A stretch of 64,000 bases of DNA from Micromonospora sp. HNM0581 (GTDB lineage: Bacteria > Actinomycetota > Actinomycetes > Mycobacteriales > Micromonosporaceae), in assembly GCF_012726175.1 (NCBI RefSeq), contig NZ_JAASAD010000003.1, forward strand, positions 355,890 through 419,889. Direction: 5' to 3'. The notes beneath the pieces were generated by a model. It saw nothing but the letters and a program-made list of their open reading frames with translations. It did no database searches and was not told the DNA's origin. This document shows, one piece after another, positions 52,620 through 60,489 of this stretch (its first letter is position 1; each line of letters starts with the position of its first letter). Both the position numbers and the translations under genes were made by a program.

Positions 52620-53905
52620 GCTGCTGCCTCCGGTGCGCCATGCTCCAGGTCCGCGAGGAAGCCGTCCTGGAACTGTCGACGCAGGCGGGTCTGCTGTGCC
52701 GACATGATCGGGCCGCGGAAGCGGTCGAGAATCGAGGCGACGCTGCCGCCGATCGCCGGGCTGCTGCCGATGGCGCTGAGCAGCTTGAACTGCATCACGA
52801 GGTAGACCGGCGGACATTCACCCGAGCTGCCGAGCCGCGCTGGGGACCAGAATCCGAGGTGGTAGTCCAAGCCTGCCAAGGTCAGGCACCGGTTTGCGAG
52901 ATCCATGTTGGTTCGCAACAGGGCCATCTCGTGGGCGGTGATGTCCCGGAGTAACGCCCTCAGCCTGAGGAGACCTTGCCGGCCGGGTTCGGATAGCCAG
53001 GTGAGGTTGTTCAGGTTCGCCGCAACCTGGCCGGGCGGCAGCAGTCCCGGCCGAGTCCACGGAGGCAACGCCGCCGGGCTGCCGGTGAAGCACTCCCGTA
53101 GCTGTGCGTAAGCGCCGGCGGCCACCTGATGAAGTTGGACGAGGAGGCGCGCGCAGGCGGTATCGAGGAGAAAGTCCCAGTCCGGAAGAGCGATCTTGAA
53201 TCCGACTGGGCCACCTGCAGCGGACAGATCTGCGTCACCCGCCAGATGGCAGCCGGCGGGCAGCGGCTGCGTACGGGGTGCGTCACGCATGAGCTGGGCG
53301 GCCAGGTGCGCGATGGGGTCCACCAGCGCCCGTCGTCGGTTGAGGTCGTCTACCTCGCCCAGCGGCACGATCGAGGCGTCGCGGTAGGCGGCGGCGGGCC
53401 AGCAGTTGAGGTGCCAGTGCATCCGCTTGTCCCACCACTGCCCGTTGTCGCGGTCGACCGTGTACGGGTCGTGGTTCGTGCCGATCATGAGCTGCGCCCC
53501 GTCGAGGTCGAACCGGCGCCGAGTCGAGGAGGCGTCGACGTAGCCGACGAACTGCCTACAGAACTTGAGCAGCGCCGTCAGCATGGCCTCGGGGACATCG
53601 CTGACCGACGACGCGACTACTCTGTCGTCGCCGACTGTGGCAAGCAGCATCATGTCGTAGACGCTGTGCGGGAATGCCTTGTCGATGACCGCGAGCCGGT
53701 CCCCGGATCGTCCGGCGGGATATTCGCGCAGGATGTTGGCGCCGTAATGGTCGCGGTAATGCTGGCTGAGGTTGCGCACGTCCGGTGGCGGCGCGGCGAA
53801 TCTCGGCATGGGAAGGCTGGGAATGACCGGCAACGTCATCGCCGACTCCGGGTAGAGCGGCCCGAACCGGTCCGCGACCGGGCGACGAGTCGTGACGGCG
53901 GTCAT
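52616..53905 (-). CDS. Unknown 429-residue protein in the GTP cyclohydrolase operon
   Basis: No firm family. Visible features: a histidine-rich patch RMHWHLNCWP preceded by LMIGTNHDPYTVDRDNGQWW near residues 150-180, reminiscent of HIT/GalT-like nucleotidyltransferase sites but lacking a clear third histidine. A helical C-terminal third follows (LRALLRDITAHEMALLRTNM). No membrane span or signal. Start ATG 53905 overlaps the FAD gene stop by ATGA, so it must be co-translated with its neighbours. It could be the scaffold-forming or nucleotide-handling enzyme of the pathway. Confidence 0.75.
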   Translation of the reverse strand: MTAVTTRRPVADRFGPLYPESAMTLPVIPSLPMPRFAAPPPDVRNLSQHYRDHYGANILREYPAGRSGDRLAVIDKAFPHSVYDMMLLATVGDDRVVASSVSDVPEAMLTALLKFCRQFVGYVDASSTRRRFDLDGAQLMIGTNHDPYTVDRDNGQWWDKRMHWHLNCWPAAAYRDASIVPLGEVDDLNRRRALVDPIAHLAAQLMRDAPRTQPLPAGCHLAGDADLSAAGGPVGFKIALPDWDFLLDTACARLLVQLHQVAAGAYAQLRECFTGSPAALPPWTRPGLLPPGQVAANLNNLTWLSEPGRQGLLRLRALLRDITAHEMALLRTNMDLANRCLTLAGLDYHLGFWSPARLGSSGECPPVYLVMQFKLLSAIGSSPAIGGSVASILDRFRGPIMSAQQTRLRRQFQDGFLADLEHGAPEAAA

Positions 53906-55350
53906 GCCGGCATACCGGACGCGATGGCGTCGCCGGCAGCAACGCCCATCATGGCAGCCTGCACGATGCCCTGGGCGATCCCTGCGGCGTCGCCGACCAC
54001 GTAGATCGGCAGGCCCCGCACCTTGCAGTCCTCGTCGACCGGGACCCGGTCCCACAAGAACTCGACCTCAGGCCCGATCACGAGAACATCGTCGACAAGG
54101 TCATCCACGGACAAGCCGGCGTCGGCGTGGTCCAGAATCGAGCCCATGACCCGGCGGAGGCTCTCGATAAGGCTGACGTGCTCGGCGCCGGTGAACAAGC
54201 TGTCAAGCCGGGCGGTAGTCAAGTCCTTTACGGACGGCTCGAACGTCACTGCCGCAGCCAACTCCGGCCAACTACGCGGCTCGGCCGTCTTGTTCATGAA
54301 CGCGCGCAGACTCTGCGCCACCGGCCGGCCTCCGCTGAGCCGCCAGTAATCGGACAGGATCTCGGCCCGGACTTCGGTGCTGGTGCCGGGTCTGGCGAGC
54401 TGGCACAACAGGCCGAAGTTGGCTGCCAGTGAACGCCCCCCGGGAAGGCGTTCACTGGTTTCGTGCCCGTCGAGAGTGATCACCTCCCGCCCGAAGGAGC
54501 GCTGGTAGTTGGTGAACTTGATCCGGCCACCGTTCGGGCCGCCGCAGAAACAGAACGTCTTCGTCTTACGGTCCACCCGCTCTAACTGGGTGATCTTCAG
54601 ATCGGGGTGCTCAACGCCGATCGCGGCCAGCACCTCGGCCCTCGTCTCGAGACGCACGCCGAGCGACATGTCCGGCGCGATCGTCTGCACCCCGAACGTC
54701 GTCAGGAGGTTGTGAGTGCTGGTCACCCCGTGCCGGCCCGTGGCCAGCACCAGACGTGCCGTCTCGACGGTGACGAGGCCAGCGTGGGTCGCTACCGCCA
54801 GCGTCAGGCGGTCCCCCTTCAGGGCGACGGTGACAAGTTCCGACTTCTCCCAGACGGCCAGAGCGTCGTTGCGGAAGCCGTACAGCGCCGTGAGCATGTC
54901 CCGGACCTGCGTCTCCCCCAAGACCGCGACCGGGTACTCCCGAATGGCCAGGCCGTTCCCGGCAAACGCCTTGATGACTGGCGCGCCAAGCCTCGTGCCA
55001 CTCAGAATGGGTGGCTCTAGCAGTGGAGCGGTCAGGAACTGGAAAGCGCGCTCGCACAGTTCGTCGGCGCGGTCCTCACCGAAGTGATCGATCAGGCGGC
55101 GGCCGGATGGCAGCAAGCTCAACTTCACCCCGTCTCCGTAGTGCACACAGCCGCCAAAGCCACTGATCACATTGCAGATCCCGGCGCACCCCGTGCAACG
55201 CAGACCTCGGTCGACCGGGCACGGCCGATTCCGCATCCCCCGCCCGGCCTCCAACAGCAGCACCCGTAGGTCCTGGGCCTGGCGCACGACCTCGTGGGCA
55301 CAAGCCAGACCACCTGGGCCAGCGCCGACGACGACGACATCGATGAACAT
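53902..55350 (-). CDS. FAD-dependent oxidoreductase, first gene of the GTP cyclohydrolase operon
   Basis: About 482 residues. N-terminal FAD loop VVVVGAGPGGLACAHEV. A cysteine cluster, CPVDRGLRCTGCAGICN, lies near residue 45 and could bind iron-sulfur or be redox active. A glycine-rich segment (ISGFGGCVHYGDG) follows, with C-terminal FAD closure GDAAGIAQGIVQAAMMG. It resembles the predicted FAD-dependent dehydrogenase family (geranylgeranyl-reductase fold). Start ATG 55350 lies 10 bases after GGAAGG; ATG 55359 is one base from it. It leads a four-gene block with four-base overlaps. Confidence 0.85.
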   Translation of the reverse strand: MFIDVVVVGAGPGGLACAHEVVRQAQDLRVLLLEAGRGMRNRPCPVDRGLRCTGCAGICNVISGFGGCVHYGDGVKLSLLPSGRRLIDHFGEDRADELCERAFQFLTAPLLEPPILSGTRLGAPVIKAFAGNGLAIREYPVAVLGETQVRDMLTALYGFRNDALAVWEKSELVTVALKGDRLTLAVATHAGLVTVETARLVLATGRHGVTSTHNLLTTFGVQTIAPDMSLGVRLETRAEVLAAIGVEHPDLKITQLERVDRKTKTFCFCGGPNGGRIKFTNYQRSFGREVITLDGHETSERLPGGRSLAANFGLLCQLARPGTSTEVRAEILSDYWRLSGGRPVAQSLRAFMNKTAEPRSWPELAAAVTFEPSVKDLTTARLDSLFTGAEHVSLIESLRRVMGSILDHADAGLSVDDLVDDVLVIGPEVEFLWDRVPVDEDCKVRGLPIYVVGDAAGIAQGIVQAAMMGVAAGDAIASGMPA

Positions 55351-55716
55351 TGCAGACATTCCTTCCAACAGTCGCAGGCGATCGGAAGCGAACAGCCATC
55401 CCCGCCACCGGACGCGCTGCATGTCTGCGGCTGGCCCAGCAGATCGGCAGCAGCCGCGGCCAGCTCGATGATCACCACGTAGGGCAGCGAAGGTGCCGTC
55501 CGGGCAGCTATGCCCGGACGATCCGCCCGGGCCTTTCGGGGAAGGCTCACTTACAGTCGCCGACGTCGGGTGTTGTCGGACAGGCATGTCATCGGACTAT
55601 GACAATCCACCGACACCCGCTGCCGTGACCGCATCCCCCGCTTGGCCTTTCGGTCCGACCGCGAACCCGGAGTGCTCGGCAGGGTTAGCTGCTCGTGCCC
55701 GTGCGACGATGCATCT
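55351..55716. other. Divergent promoter region, no gene
   Basis: It separates the FAD operon from the HAD gene. Around 55570-55620 there are interleaved short dyads, including GTCAT-N6-ATGAC and CGGGTGTTGTCGG facing CCGACACCCG, which could be operator sequence for an XRE-type regulator. Confidence 0.4.
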
Positions 55717-56451
55717 ATGAACCACAGCAGCGCCGGCTTGGTCATCTGGGACGTTGACGGGACGCTCATCCCCGCGGACTTGCGTTGGCTGACGCGCGCG
55801 ATCGCTCGTGCGTACGGCATCGCGGAGTCCGAGGTTGTCTTCCCTGACAAGAAGGTGCATGGGTATACGGACGAGTCGATCGCCGTGGACACGGCGATCG
55901 CTTCGGGCGTGGACCCGTCAGCCGTGGAGGCGGGCATACCCGCCTTCCGTCAGGCCATCGCCGCGGTCATGCAGGAGGGTCGGCAGGAGTTGGCTGAGGT
56001 CCAGCCGCCGTATCCAGGTGCTGCGGCGAGCATCGCGGAGCTGCACGAACGTGGCTTCGTCCAGACCGTGCTGACCGGCAACCTACGTTCGGCCGCCGAG
56101 GTGAAGCTCGACGTGGCGGGCTTGGACGGTTTTCTTGATCTTCGCATCGGCGGGTTCGGATCGGACGCGCGAGATCGCTTTCAGCTTCCAGAAGTCGTGG
56201 CTCAGCGCTACTCCGCGATCTACGGTGAACCGCTGGATTCCGCTCGAGTGATCGTCATCGGGGATGCGCCCAACGACATCGCTTGCGCACGTCACGCCGA
56301 CTTTCGCGTCGCTGTCGTCGCTCACCGGATTGGACGCCAAGAGCTGGCGTCCTACGAACCTGACCTGGTACTCGACAGTCTCGACCCGACGACGGTGGTG
56401 GTCGCCGTCATGTCGCTACTGAGCTCGGGCGGGTCGCCTGCTGCCCGTTAG
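55717..56451 (+). CDS. HAD-superfamily hydrolase (PGPase-like)
   Basis: 244 residues. Motif I VIWDVDGTLIP (nucleophile and acid aspartates), motif II VLTGNLRS, and motif IV VIVIGDAPNDIACAR. The cap region is helical and small. It probably dephosphorylates a small metabolite. Start ATG 55717 gives the expected N-terminus. It diverges from the GTP cyclohydrolase operon and could supply its dephosphorylation step (inference). Confidence 0.88.
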   Translation: MNHSSAGLVIWDVDGTLIPADLRWLTRAIARAYGIAESEVVFPDKKVHGYTDESIAVDTAIASGVDPSAVEAGIPAFRQAIAAVMQEGRQELAEVQPPYPGAAASIAELHERGFVQTVLTGNLRSAAEVKLDVAGLDGFLDLRIGGFGSDARDRFQLPEVVAQRYSAIYGEPLDSARVIVIGDAPNDIACARHADFRVAVVAHRIGRQELASYEPDLVLDSLDPTTVVVAVMSLLSSGGSPAAR

Positions 56452-56855
56452 GCGGCCATCTGCTCATCGAGTTCGAGGACAACCCGCTCGTCGCGCCATC
56501 GGGCCAACCGCTGCCGGGCTCGTTGAGCTCGAGCGATGCCTCGATGGTTTCCACCTGCTTTCAGCTGATCGTACGTGTTGCCGAGCAGGGTGCAGGATTG
56601 CTCGAGTTCGCCGGCCCCGGCGTAGGCGCTGGCGAGGTCTACGGCTGCCGCCAACGCGACGTTGGCGTTGGCGTGGTCGTGTTGCAGCATCTGTACCGCA
56701 CTTTCCAGCACGGTCACCGCCTGGTGGGGCTGACCGAGAAGGAGATGGCACGTGCCCGCGTAGACGTGGAGGCGAGCGCTGCTCCAGTCGCTGTAGAGGC
56801 CGACACAGTCAACGGGCGACAAGTCGTTGACGAAGCCGCTCCCATCGGCACCCAT
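56448..56855 (-). pseudogene. C-terminal fragment of an XRE/TPR regulator
   Basis: The 135 residues read as TPR-like repeats (LHVYAGTCHLLLGQPHQAVTVLESAVQML; ASAYAGAGELEQSCTLLGNTYDQLKAGG), like the tail of actinomycete XRE regulators. There is no HTH and no N-terminal half; the sequence upstream loses similarity and is interrupted by a stop. It is a remnant of a third regulator of this kind in the island. Confidence 0.6.
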
Positions 56856-57519
56856 GCCGGTTGGGAGCAGCGGCTACAGGACCGGGGCTATCGGCTAGCC
56901 GGGCACCGCCTCGTCCGCATCACGACGACGACCTCCTCCACCGGCTTCCAGTGACGTAGTTCAAATCCCGGCTTGAACGCCACCAGACGCGCCCGCTACC
57001 CGCCCTCAGGAGCGAATCGCCTCAACCTCTAGATCAGCCGCCGAGACGTCGCCCTGCCGGCTCGACATCGGCGGCGTCGATCTAGAGTCTGAAGGCTCCT
57101 GGCCTGGGGACTTCGGTCGCGCTCGTTGGATGGTGTGCCGGAGCGCTGGCGCCCCGTCCTGGGCGAGGCCGCTCTCATGCGGTGCCCAGTAGTCAGTCGG
57201 GTAGAGCGATTCGGTCGAGCAGGTCAGGGCAGCTCAGCCTCGTGCAGCAGATCGAGCAACTCAGACCCATCGTCGATGACGATGTCGGGTTCGCTCTGCG
57301 CCATGGGCTAACCCGGTCGGTGGGGGACGGCTGTATCAGGACCGGCGCCCGGCCCCAGCGCCGCGGGCGCAGGCGATCTCACGGTGGCTCGTGTCGCCGA
57401 TGAACCGGCACTTCCGGATCGGGGCTCCGGCCGCGTCCGTCGTTGATTGGTTGTGTTCCCGCGCCACCGGTCTCTACGCTTCCACGGTCCTTGTGGACTC
57501 TGAGGCGGAGGGTGGCTCG
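56856..57519. other. Decayed or intergenic stretch
   Basis: No full gene. On the minus strand near 57225-57304 there is a short run, MAQSEPDIVIDDGSELLDLL, resembling the end of a HAD-type hydrolase and quickly reaching a stop, so probably a remnant. Confidence 0.4.
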
Positions 57520-58047
57520 ATGTCGCTGACCGACACCATTGGTGCCGATTTGCGGGCGATGGCGGCGGGGGCAGACCGGTCGCAGCAGGAGATCGGGGCG
57601 GTCGACCAGGCAATCGAGCAGATCGCCGCCAGGGCGGTGGCCTCAGGCTTCGTGGGCATCACGGTGGGGCTGGCTCGGGTACGGGAGGTACTCGGGCAGG
57701 CCCGGTCCCAACTGACGGAGGCAGGTGGCGCTCTGGGTGAGGCGTCGCGGTCGGTGGGCGCCGTGGCGCAGCAGCCGTCGCCGCAGGAGACGATCACCGC
57801 GCTCACACCGGTGCTGGCCGCGCTGACCACCGTGAGCGGTCATGTCACTGGGGCTGCAGCCGCCGTCGACGAGGCGCGACGGCTCGTCACGGCGGTGTTG
57901 CAGGGAGGGCAGCCCGGTCCGACACTGGCCCGGCTGCAACAGATACTGCAGATCCTGGCGACCCTTCGAAGCCGCGGGGTGGAGGCCCGGCAGCACGTCG
58001 ACACGGCGTTGGCGCAGGCCCGGCAGGTCGGTGACCTGGGAAACTAG
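57520..58047 (+). CDS. DUF6244-like coiled-coil protein; likely N-terminal part of a frameshift toxin
   Basis: 175 residues from ATG 57520 with GGAGG upstream. It is almost entirely helical and Ala/Gln-rich (ADRSQQEIGAVDQAIEQIAARA; VGLARVREVLGQARSQLTEAGG), like actinobacterial DUF6244 proteins and the N-terminal regions of SCP1.201-type polymorphic toxins. The stop TAG at 58045 directly follows GGGAAAC. The -1 frame continues through a proline-rich linker into the deaminase. A -1 shift would give a 371-residue protein. Without the shift only this helical part is made. Confidence 0.8.
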   Translation: MSLTDTIGADLRAMAAGADRSQQEIGAVDQAIEQIAARAVASGFVGITVGLARVREVLGQARSQLTEAGGALGEASRSVGAVAQQPSPQETITALTPVLAALTTVSGHVTGAAAAVDEARRLVTAVLQGGQPGPTLARLQQILQILATLRSRGVEARQHVDTALAQARQVGDLGN

Positions 58048-58081
58048 TCGCGGGCGGCGGCGAAGGCACCCGACCGCCCGC
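58038..58081 (+). promoter_or_regulatory. Candidate -1 programmed frameshift signal (GGGAAAC plus stem)
   Basis: Codons CTG GGA AAC TAG contain the X-XXY-YYZ heptamer G GGA AAC at 58038-58044, ending exactly at the stop codon. After a 5-base spacer, GCGGGCGG (58050-58057) pairs perfectly with CCGCCCGC (58074-58081) around a 16-base loop. The -1 frame (CTA at 58044) is open to 58634. Slippery site, spacer and stem all fit known -1 signals. Function is untested. Confidence 0.65.
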
Positions 58082-58634
58082 TACATTTCCCTCCGATCTC
58101 GACCAGAACGCAACCAGCTCAAACGCAGTCCTGCCCGGTGACGTCACCACCTCGCCGGCAGATACGCCCCGGCCCGTGGGTCCGGACTGGGTACCAGTCG
58201 ACCCCGGTACATTGCCGGACAGCGTGCGGCCGGGTGCTGGTCGTCTGCAGGCACGGCCCGCTGGTAGCACCCGTCCCACGTTGGGGCTGTTCAACGGTGA
58301 AGAGGTTTTCTTCTCCGGCGGCGGTGACCGGTCCCTTGCCGCTGACCTTGACCACGACCCGCTACGCGGTCCTCCCGTCACCTTCTACGACCACGCGGAG
58401 TCGAAGGCCGCGGCGCGGATGCGCCGCACCGGTAGCGTCGAGGCCGATCTGGCGGTTGACAACACGGTCTGCGGCACAAACGACCGCGACCAGGCCTACC
58501 CCTGGACCTGCGACAAAGTCCTACCCGCCATCCTTCCGCAAGGAAGCCGCCTGCGCGTGTGGGTCACCCGAGACGGCGGAGCTACATGGTGGCACCGTGT
58601 CTACACCGGCACCGGAGAGAGGATCACCCGTTGA
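58044..58634 (+). CDS. DddA/SCP1.201-like cytosine deaminase toxin domain (-1 frame)
   Basis: The frame is open from 58035, begins with a linker (AGGGEGTRPPATFPSD), and contains the deaminase. Zinc/catalytic HAE lies in FYDHAESKAAARMRRTG. The ligand cysteines are NTVCGT and, after an insert, TCDKVLPAILPQGSRLRVW. This matches SCP1.201/DddA-like deaminases, which include double-stranded DNA cytosine deaminase toxins. A separate start is poorly supported: GTG 58176 has no ribosome-binding site. Homologues known to me are single polypeptides with a helical N-terminus, so fusion by frameshift is likely. The downstream gene overlaps its stop. Confidence 0.8.
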   Translation, partial: LVAGGGEGTRPPATFPSDLDQNATSSNAVLPGDVTTSPADTPRPVGPDWVPVDPGTLPDSVRPGAGRLQARPAGSTRPTLGLFNGEEVFFSGGGDRSLAADLDHDPLRGPPVTFYDHAESKAAARMRRTGSVEADLAVDNTVCGTNDRDQAYPWTCDKVLPAILPQGSRLRVWVTRDGGATWWHRVYTGTGERITR

Positions 58635-59032
58635 TGCTGCTGCGTGACTACCACGGCCATTCCTACGAACTGACCAACCCGCAGGAGGCGGGCCGTCGTT
58701 TCGACGAGCAGATCGAAACGATCATGCCCCATGGAGGCTGTGGACAGACGATCACCATCGGGACCGGCGATCTACCCGTACTACGCGTCGACATCGACGT
58801 TGACGCCGGCCGGGCAGCGGTGCGATGGCTGCCTGACGGTGGTTACGTCGCCGACCAGGAACCTGACAAAGCGATTACGGTCTACGAGTCTCCCGACACC
58901 GGCCTGGTAGACATCTCCGCCGACCTCGTCCGTACGACGCCGGCCGCCGCCCGCGCCGCGGTCGTCGAGTACGTCGTCACCCGGCAGCGCCCCACGAACG
59001 TGAACTGGAGCGAGGCGCGGCCTTCATCCTGA
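58634..59032 (+). CDS. Imm1-family immunity protein
   Basis: 132 residues. The pattern QTITIGTGDLPVLRVDIDVD, GRAAVRWLPDGGYV and the C-terminal VVEYVVTRQRP fits Imm1, the immunity family that accompanies SCP1.201-like deaminases. ATG 58634 shares one base with the deaminase stop (TGATG), so it is translated by reinitiation from the toxin message, ensuring protection whenever the toxin is made. Confidence 0.8.
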   Translation: MLLRDYHGHSYELTNPQEAGRRFDEQIETIMPHGGCGQTITIGTGDLPVLRVDIDVDAGRAAVRWLPDGGYVADQEPDKAITVYESPDTGLVDISADLVRTTPAAARAAVVEYVVTRQRPTNVNWSEARPSS

Positions 59033-59313
59033 CCCATGGCCTTGATTCGAGTAGCAACCAGATCCTCACGCCTGTAGGCGTTTGGTTCCGTCTTAGCACC
59101 GGCCGGCGCGCGAGCGTGCCAGGTCATTCTGAGTGCGCGGGCGGCACGACGGGGCTGCCTGGCGTCGGAGGTGTCCGTGGTCTAGAGCCCAAGCTTGCCC
59201 TCCGGAGGCCCCGCGAACGAACTGCCGGACTACGGCGACGCGGCGAGGCGGAAGCGACGGCCGAACTCCGGTTCACCGACCCCGCTGGAGTCGGACCAGC
59301 CTCGCTAGCTAGC

Positions 59314-60489
59314 TCAGCTTCCGGATGCAATGGGCGGTTCATCGACAGGCAGAACTGCGCCGCGAGCCATGCCGGTATGCAGTGCGCTCAGAAGCCACGC
59401 ACGATCGGTGTCGCTTCGCGGTCTGGTGAAGTAAACCAGCGTGGTGTCTTGTAGTAGTGATTCACCTACCTCCAGGCCGCTGGGGGTGGCAACGATGACA
59501 GGGAGTGGGTCGCGGTCGGCCGCCGTAGCTAATGCTTGCGGCGGATCCTGCATCGTCCACTCAGTTGTCCGGATTCCGTGGGCGGTCAGGTGATCCCGCA
59601 CGTACTCGACCTCGGCACGCAAGGGACCAGTCACCACGATGACGGGGCCGGACTGCTTTCTGTGCAGGACCGCCTCTGTCATCGCCGCCAACCGTGGATC
59701 TGGGCCGAGGCCTTCGAGAGAGTCAACAAGGCTCCATGCCATCTTCACGCGGCCCTGGTCGTCCCGGCTCGTAACCTGCCCCTCACTGATCAACTGCATG
59801 AGTGCCGAGTGCAGGGCGGGTCGGCTACGGATGCCGTGTCGCTTGTCCAGCAATGTCGCGGCCTGCTGAAAGATCGCGCGTTCACCGTCGCCGAGCGTCA
59901 CCACATAGTCTTCTGGACTGACGTGGCTCTTGCTGCTCATGGCGATTACCTCAGCCAAGGTGAGCTGAACCAGCTCGGGATGCTGGAGCCACGAGGGCGT
60001 GTCCTCTTGTGCGTTTTGGTCAACCACGATGGTCTGACGAGCCCGGTCGACGATGCCGATGACGGCGGCCAGCGTGGCACTGTCGGGCCTCGGAAGGCCA
60101 TCGAGGAGGAATAGGGCCAAGGGAAGCGACTGCAGCGCGAGCCGTACAGGACCGCGCCGGACGTTTGCCGTGGTCGTGAGGAGAACCCCGTGGTCGTGGT
60201 GGGGCTGGGTCGGCGAGAGGCTGGCAAGCTCCAACGCCAGGTCAGGGTCCAGATCGCGTAGCGGTGTGGCGGCGTGGTTCCTTAGCAACACCATGGCCCA
60301 CTGCGCGAGTAGCTCGCGACGCGAGGACACGACCAGGACGAGACCGGATTCAGCGGCGCGGGCAATAATGTCCGCCAGGATCCGCGTCTTACCGGAACCG
60401 GCCGGTGCGTGCAGCACTATATGACGCGCGTTGCGGACGCGGTCCAACCGCTCGGCGAGCAGGATATGAGCAGGTGTGCGAGCGGTCAT
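59314..60489 (-). CDS. P-loop ATPase/helicase-like partner of the CBS-HEPN protein
   Basis: 391 residues. Walker A HAPAGSGKTRILADII near residue 34; a following VVSSRRELLAQW resembles helicase motif Ia, and ALFLLDGLP resembles Walker B with only one acidic residue. A second half contains VIVVTGPLRAEVEYVRDHL and DPLPVIVATPSGLEVGESLL, like a RecA2-type helicase lobe. It appears to be a shortened SF2-like ATPase. ATG 60489 overlaps the stop of the upstream CBS-HEPN gene by four bases, so the two form a unit. Confidence 0.75.
   Translation of the reverse strand: MTARTPAHILLAERLDRVRNARHIVLHAPAGSGKTRILADIIARAAESGLVLVVSSRRELLAQWAMVLLRNHAATPLRDLDPDLALELASLSPTQPHHDHGVLLTTTANVRRGPVRLALQSLPLALFLLDGLPRPDSATLAAVIGIVDRARQTIVVDQNAQEDTPSWLQHPELVQLTLAEVIAMSSKSHVSPEDYVVTLGDGERAIFQQAATLLDKRHGIRSRPALHSALMQLISEGQVTSRDDQGRVKMAWSLVDSLEGLGPDPRLAAMTEAVLHRKQSGPVIVVTGPLRAEVEYVRDHLTAHGIRTTEWTMQDPPQALATAADRDPLPVIVATPSGLEVGESLLQDTTLVYFTRPRSDTDRAWLLSALHTGMARGAVLPVDEPPIASGS

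Noticed and set aside
58176..58634. The deaminase as an independent gene starting at GTG 58176.
   Set aside because: No ribosome-binding site precedes it and the same frame stays open 140 bases further upstream through a toxin-like linker, so a frameshift fusion is the better reading.
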